Below, one piece after another: positions 22,359 to 23,235 of a stretch of 23,235 bases of DNA. The stretch is from assembly GCA_036374175.1 (NCBI GenBank), contig DASUUH010000091.1:1-23235 (forward strand). Direction: 5' to 3'. The position numbers and the translations under genes were made by a program. Under the pieces are notes generated by a model. The model made no database searches, had not been told where the DNA came from, and saw nothing but the letters and a program-made list of their open reading frames with translations. The DNA is from JASLBX01 sp036374175. GTDB lineage: Bacteria; Actinomycetota; Actinomycetes; Jiangellales; Jiangellaceae. The stretch's first letter is position 1, and each line of letters starts with the position of its first letter.

Positions 22359-23235
22359 GCAGCATCCAGCTTTGGACGTTCGTCTTCATCGCCCTGTCGT
22401 TCGGGGCGTACATCCTCATCGCGTGGCGCAGCCGGGTTAAGGAGACCTCCGGCTTCTACGTCGCCGATCAGGGCATCCCGACCATCGCCAATGGTGCTGC
22501 GGTGGCCGCTGACTGGATGTCGGCGGCCTCGTTCATTTCGATGGCCGGCCTCATCGCATTCCTCGGCTCGGACGGTTCGATCTATCTGATGGGCTGGACC
22601 GGCGGATACGTGCTGCTGGCCCTGCTGCTCGCGCCGTACCTGCGCAAGTGGGGCAAGTACACGGTGCCGGAGTTCGTCGGCGACCGGTACTCAGAGCTGG
22701 TCAGGACGATCGCCGCCGTCGCCGCCATCATCATCTCGTTCACGTACGTCGTCGGCCAGATGCGCGGCGGCGGCATCGTGTTCAGCCGGTTCCTCGGCAT
22801 GGAGATCACCGGCGGCGTCATGGTAGCCGCTGCGATCATCTTCATCTACGCCGTGCTCGGCGGCATGAAGGGCATCACCTGGACGCAGGTCGCGCAGTAC
22901 ACGGTGCTGATCATCGCCTACCTGATCCCGGCGTTCGCCGTGGCCCAGCAGATGACCGGCATCCCGATCCCGCAGGTGACCTTCGGTCAGGTGCTGGACG
23001 AACTCAACGCGCTGAGCGCCGAGTTCGGCCTGAACGAGTACACCCAGGCATTCGCCGCCCGGCCGCAGATCGACGTGTTCCTGGTGGCCATGTCGCTGAT
23101 GATCGGCACGGCCGGCCTGCCACACGTGATCATCCGCTTCTACACGACGAAGAGCGTACGCGGTGCGCGGTACTCCGCGTTCTGGGCGCTGTTCTTCATC
23201 GCGTTGCTCTACACGACCGCTCCCGCGGTGGGCGC
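22355..23235 (+). CDS. Sodium:solute symporter, VC_2705 type, N-terminal part (runs off window)
   Basis: The first 293 codons are present; the gene continues beyond the window. The GTG at 22355 overlaps the DUF4212 stop. The visible protein has SSS-family features: a first helix TFVFIALSFGAYILIAW, FYVADQGIPTIANGAAVAADWMSAASFISMAGLIAF, LLLAPYLRKWGKYTVPEFVGDRY, GGMKGITWTQVAQYTVLIIAYLIPAFAVAQQ and MIGTAGLPHVIIRFYT. The pairing with DUF4212 places it in the VC_2705 group, for which acetate or other short carboxylates are usual guesses. It is divergent from a second, ActP-like symporter operon about 1.4 kb to the left, which has its own two-component system. Confidence 0.93.
   Translation, partial: MSSIQLWTFVFIALSFGAYILIAWRSRVKETSGFYVADQGIPTIANGAAVAADWMSAASFISMAGLIAFLGSDGSIYLMGWTGGYVLLALLLAPYLRKWGKYTVPEFVGDRYSELVRTIAAVAAIIISFTYVVGQMRGGGIVFSRFLGMEITGGVMVAAAIIFIYAVLGGMKGITWTQVAQYTVLIIAYLIPAFAVAQQMTGIPIPQVTFGQVLDELNALSAEFGLNEYTQAFAARPQIDVFLVAMSLMIGTAGLPHVIIRFYTTKSVRGARYSAFWALFFIALLYTTAPAVG

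Noticed and set aside
1..23235. CRISPR array, tRNA, rRNA or transposase gene
   Set aside because: No regularly spaced repeats, tRNA-like cloverleaf or transposase motifs were seen anywhere in the window.

Overview
The window is GC-rich DNA with strong G/C preference at third codon positions, many GTG starts, GTGA/ATGA gene overlaps and several apparently leaderless promoters. These traits, together with the families present (CYP152 P450, actinobacterial AbiEi/nuclease protein, FAR-HAD fusion, DUF485 and DUF4212 symporters), point to an actinomycete (Actinomycetota). I cannot name the genus from sequence alone. No tRNA, rRNA, CRISPR array or transposase gene was seen.

Region A (1-2813, + strand): the 3' part of a topoisomerase IB gene, a CYP152-type peroxygenase P450 broken by two single-base frameshifts, and a PfpI/DJ-1 family gene ending in a perfect 15-bp hairpin. 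Region B (2859-4891, +): a GNAT-type N-acyltransferase overlapping an enolase-superfamily N-succinylamino acid racemase/OSBS, which looks like a D-amino acid salvage module. Region C (4930-7633): two small regulator modules. One is an ArsR repressor with an SRPBCC (AHSA1-like) protein, transcribed leftward. The other is a leftward two-gene unit (a small beta-rich protein and a DUF3237-like protein) facing a divergent TetR gene, with a clear palindromic operator between them. Region D (7656-9264): an AbiEi-type protein with a nuclease-like C-terminus and about 500 bases without a convincing gene.

Region E (9265-15457, +) is the most interesting part. It is a tight four-gene operon: a fatty acyl-CoA reductase fused to a HAD-IB phosphatase domain, a zinc alcohol dehydrogenase, a divergent LarA-like (nickel-pincer-dependent family) protein, and a PlsC-type acyltransferase. 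Together they suggest an uncharacterised lipid pathway (fatty alcohol, wax or ether-lipid-like). The dehydrogenase carries an extra stretch of about 50 residues encoded by a palindromic DNA element inserted in frame. The LarA-like protein keeps the cofactor lysine and nickel histidine but has lost one catalytic histidine and the substrate-binding arginine.

Region F (15501-23235): a multi-pass membrane protein, then a compact leftward operon (four-helix membrane protein, DUF485-like protein, ActP-like sodium:solute symporter, LytS-type histidine kinase, LytTR response regulator). A second, divergent DUF4212 plus symporter pair runs off the right end. The two-component system probably senses and controls uptake of small carboxylates such as acetate or pyruvate; control of the second symporter pair is a further inference.
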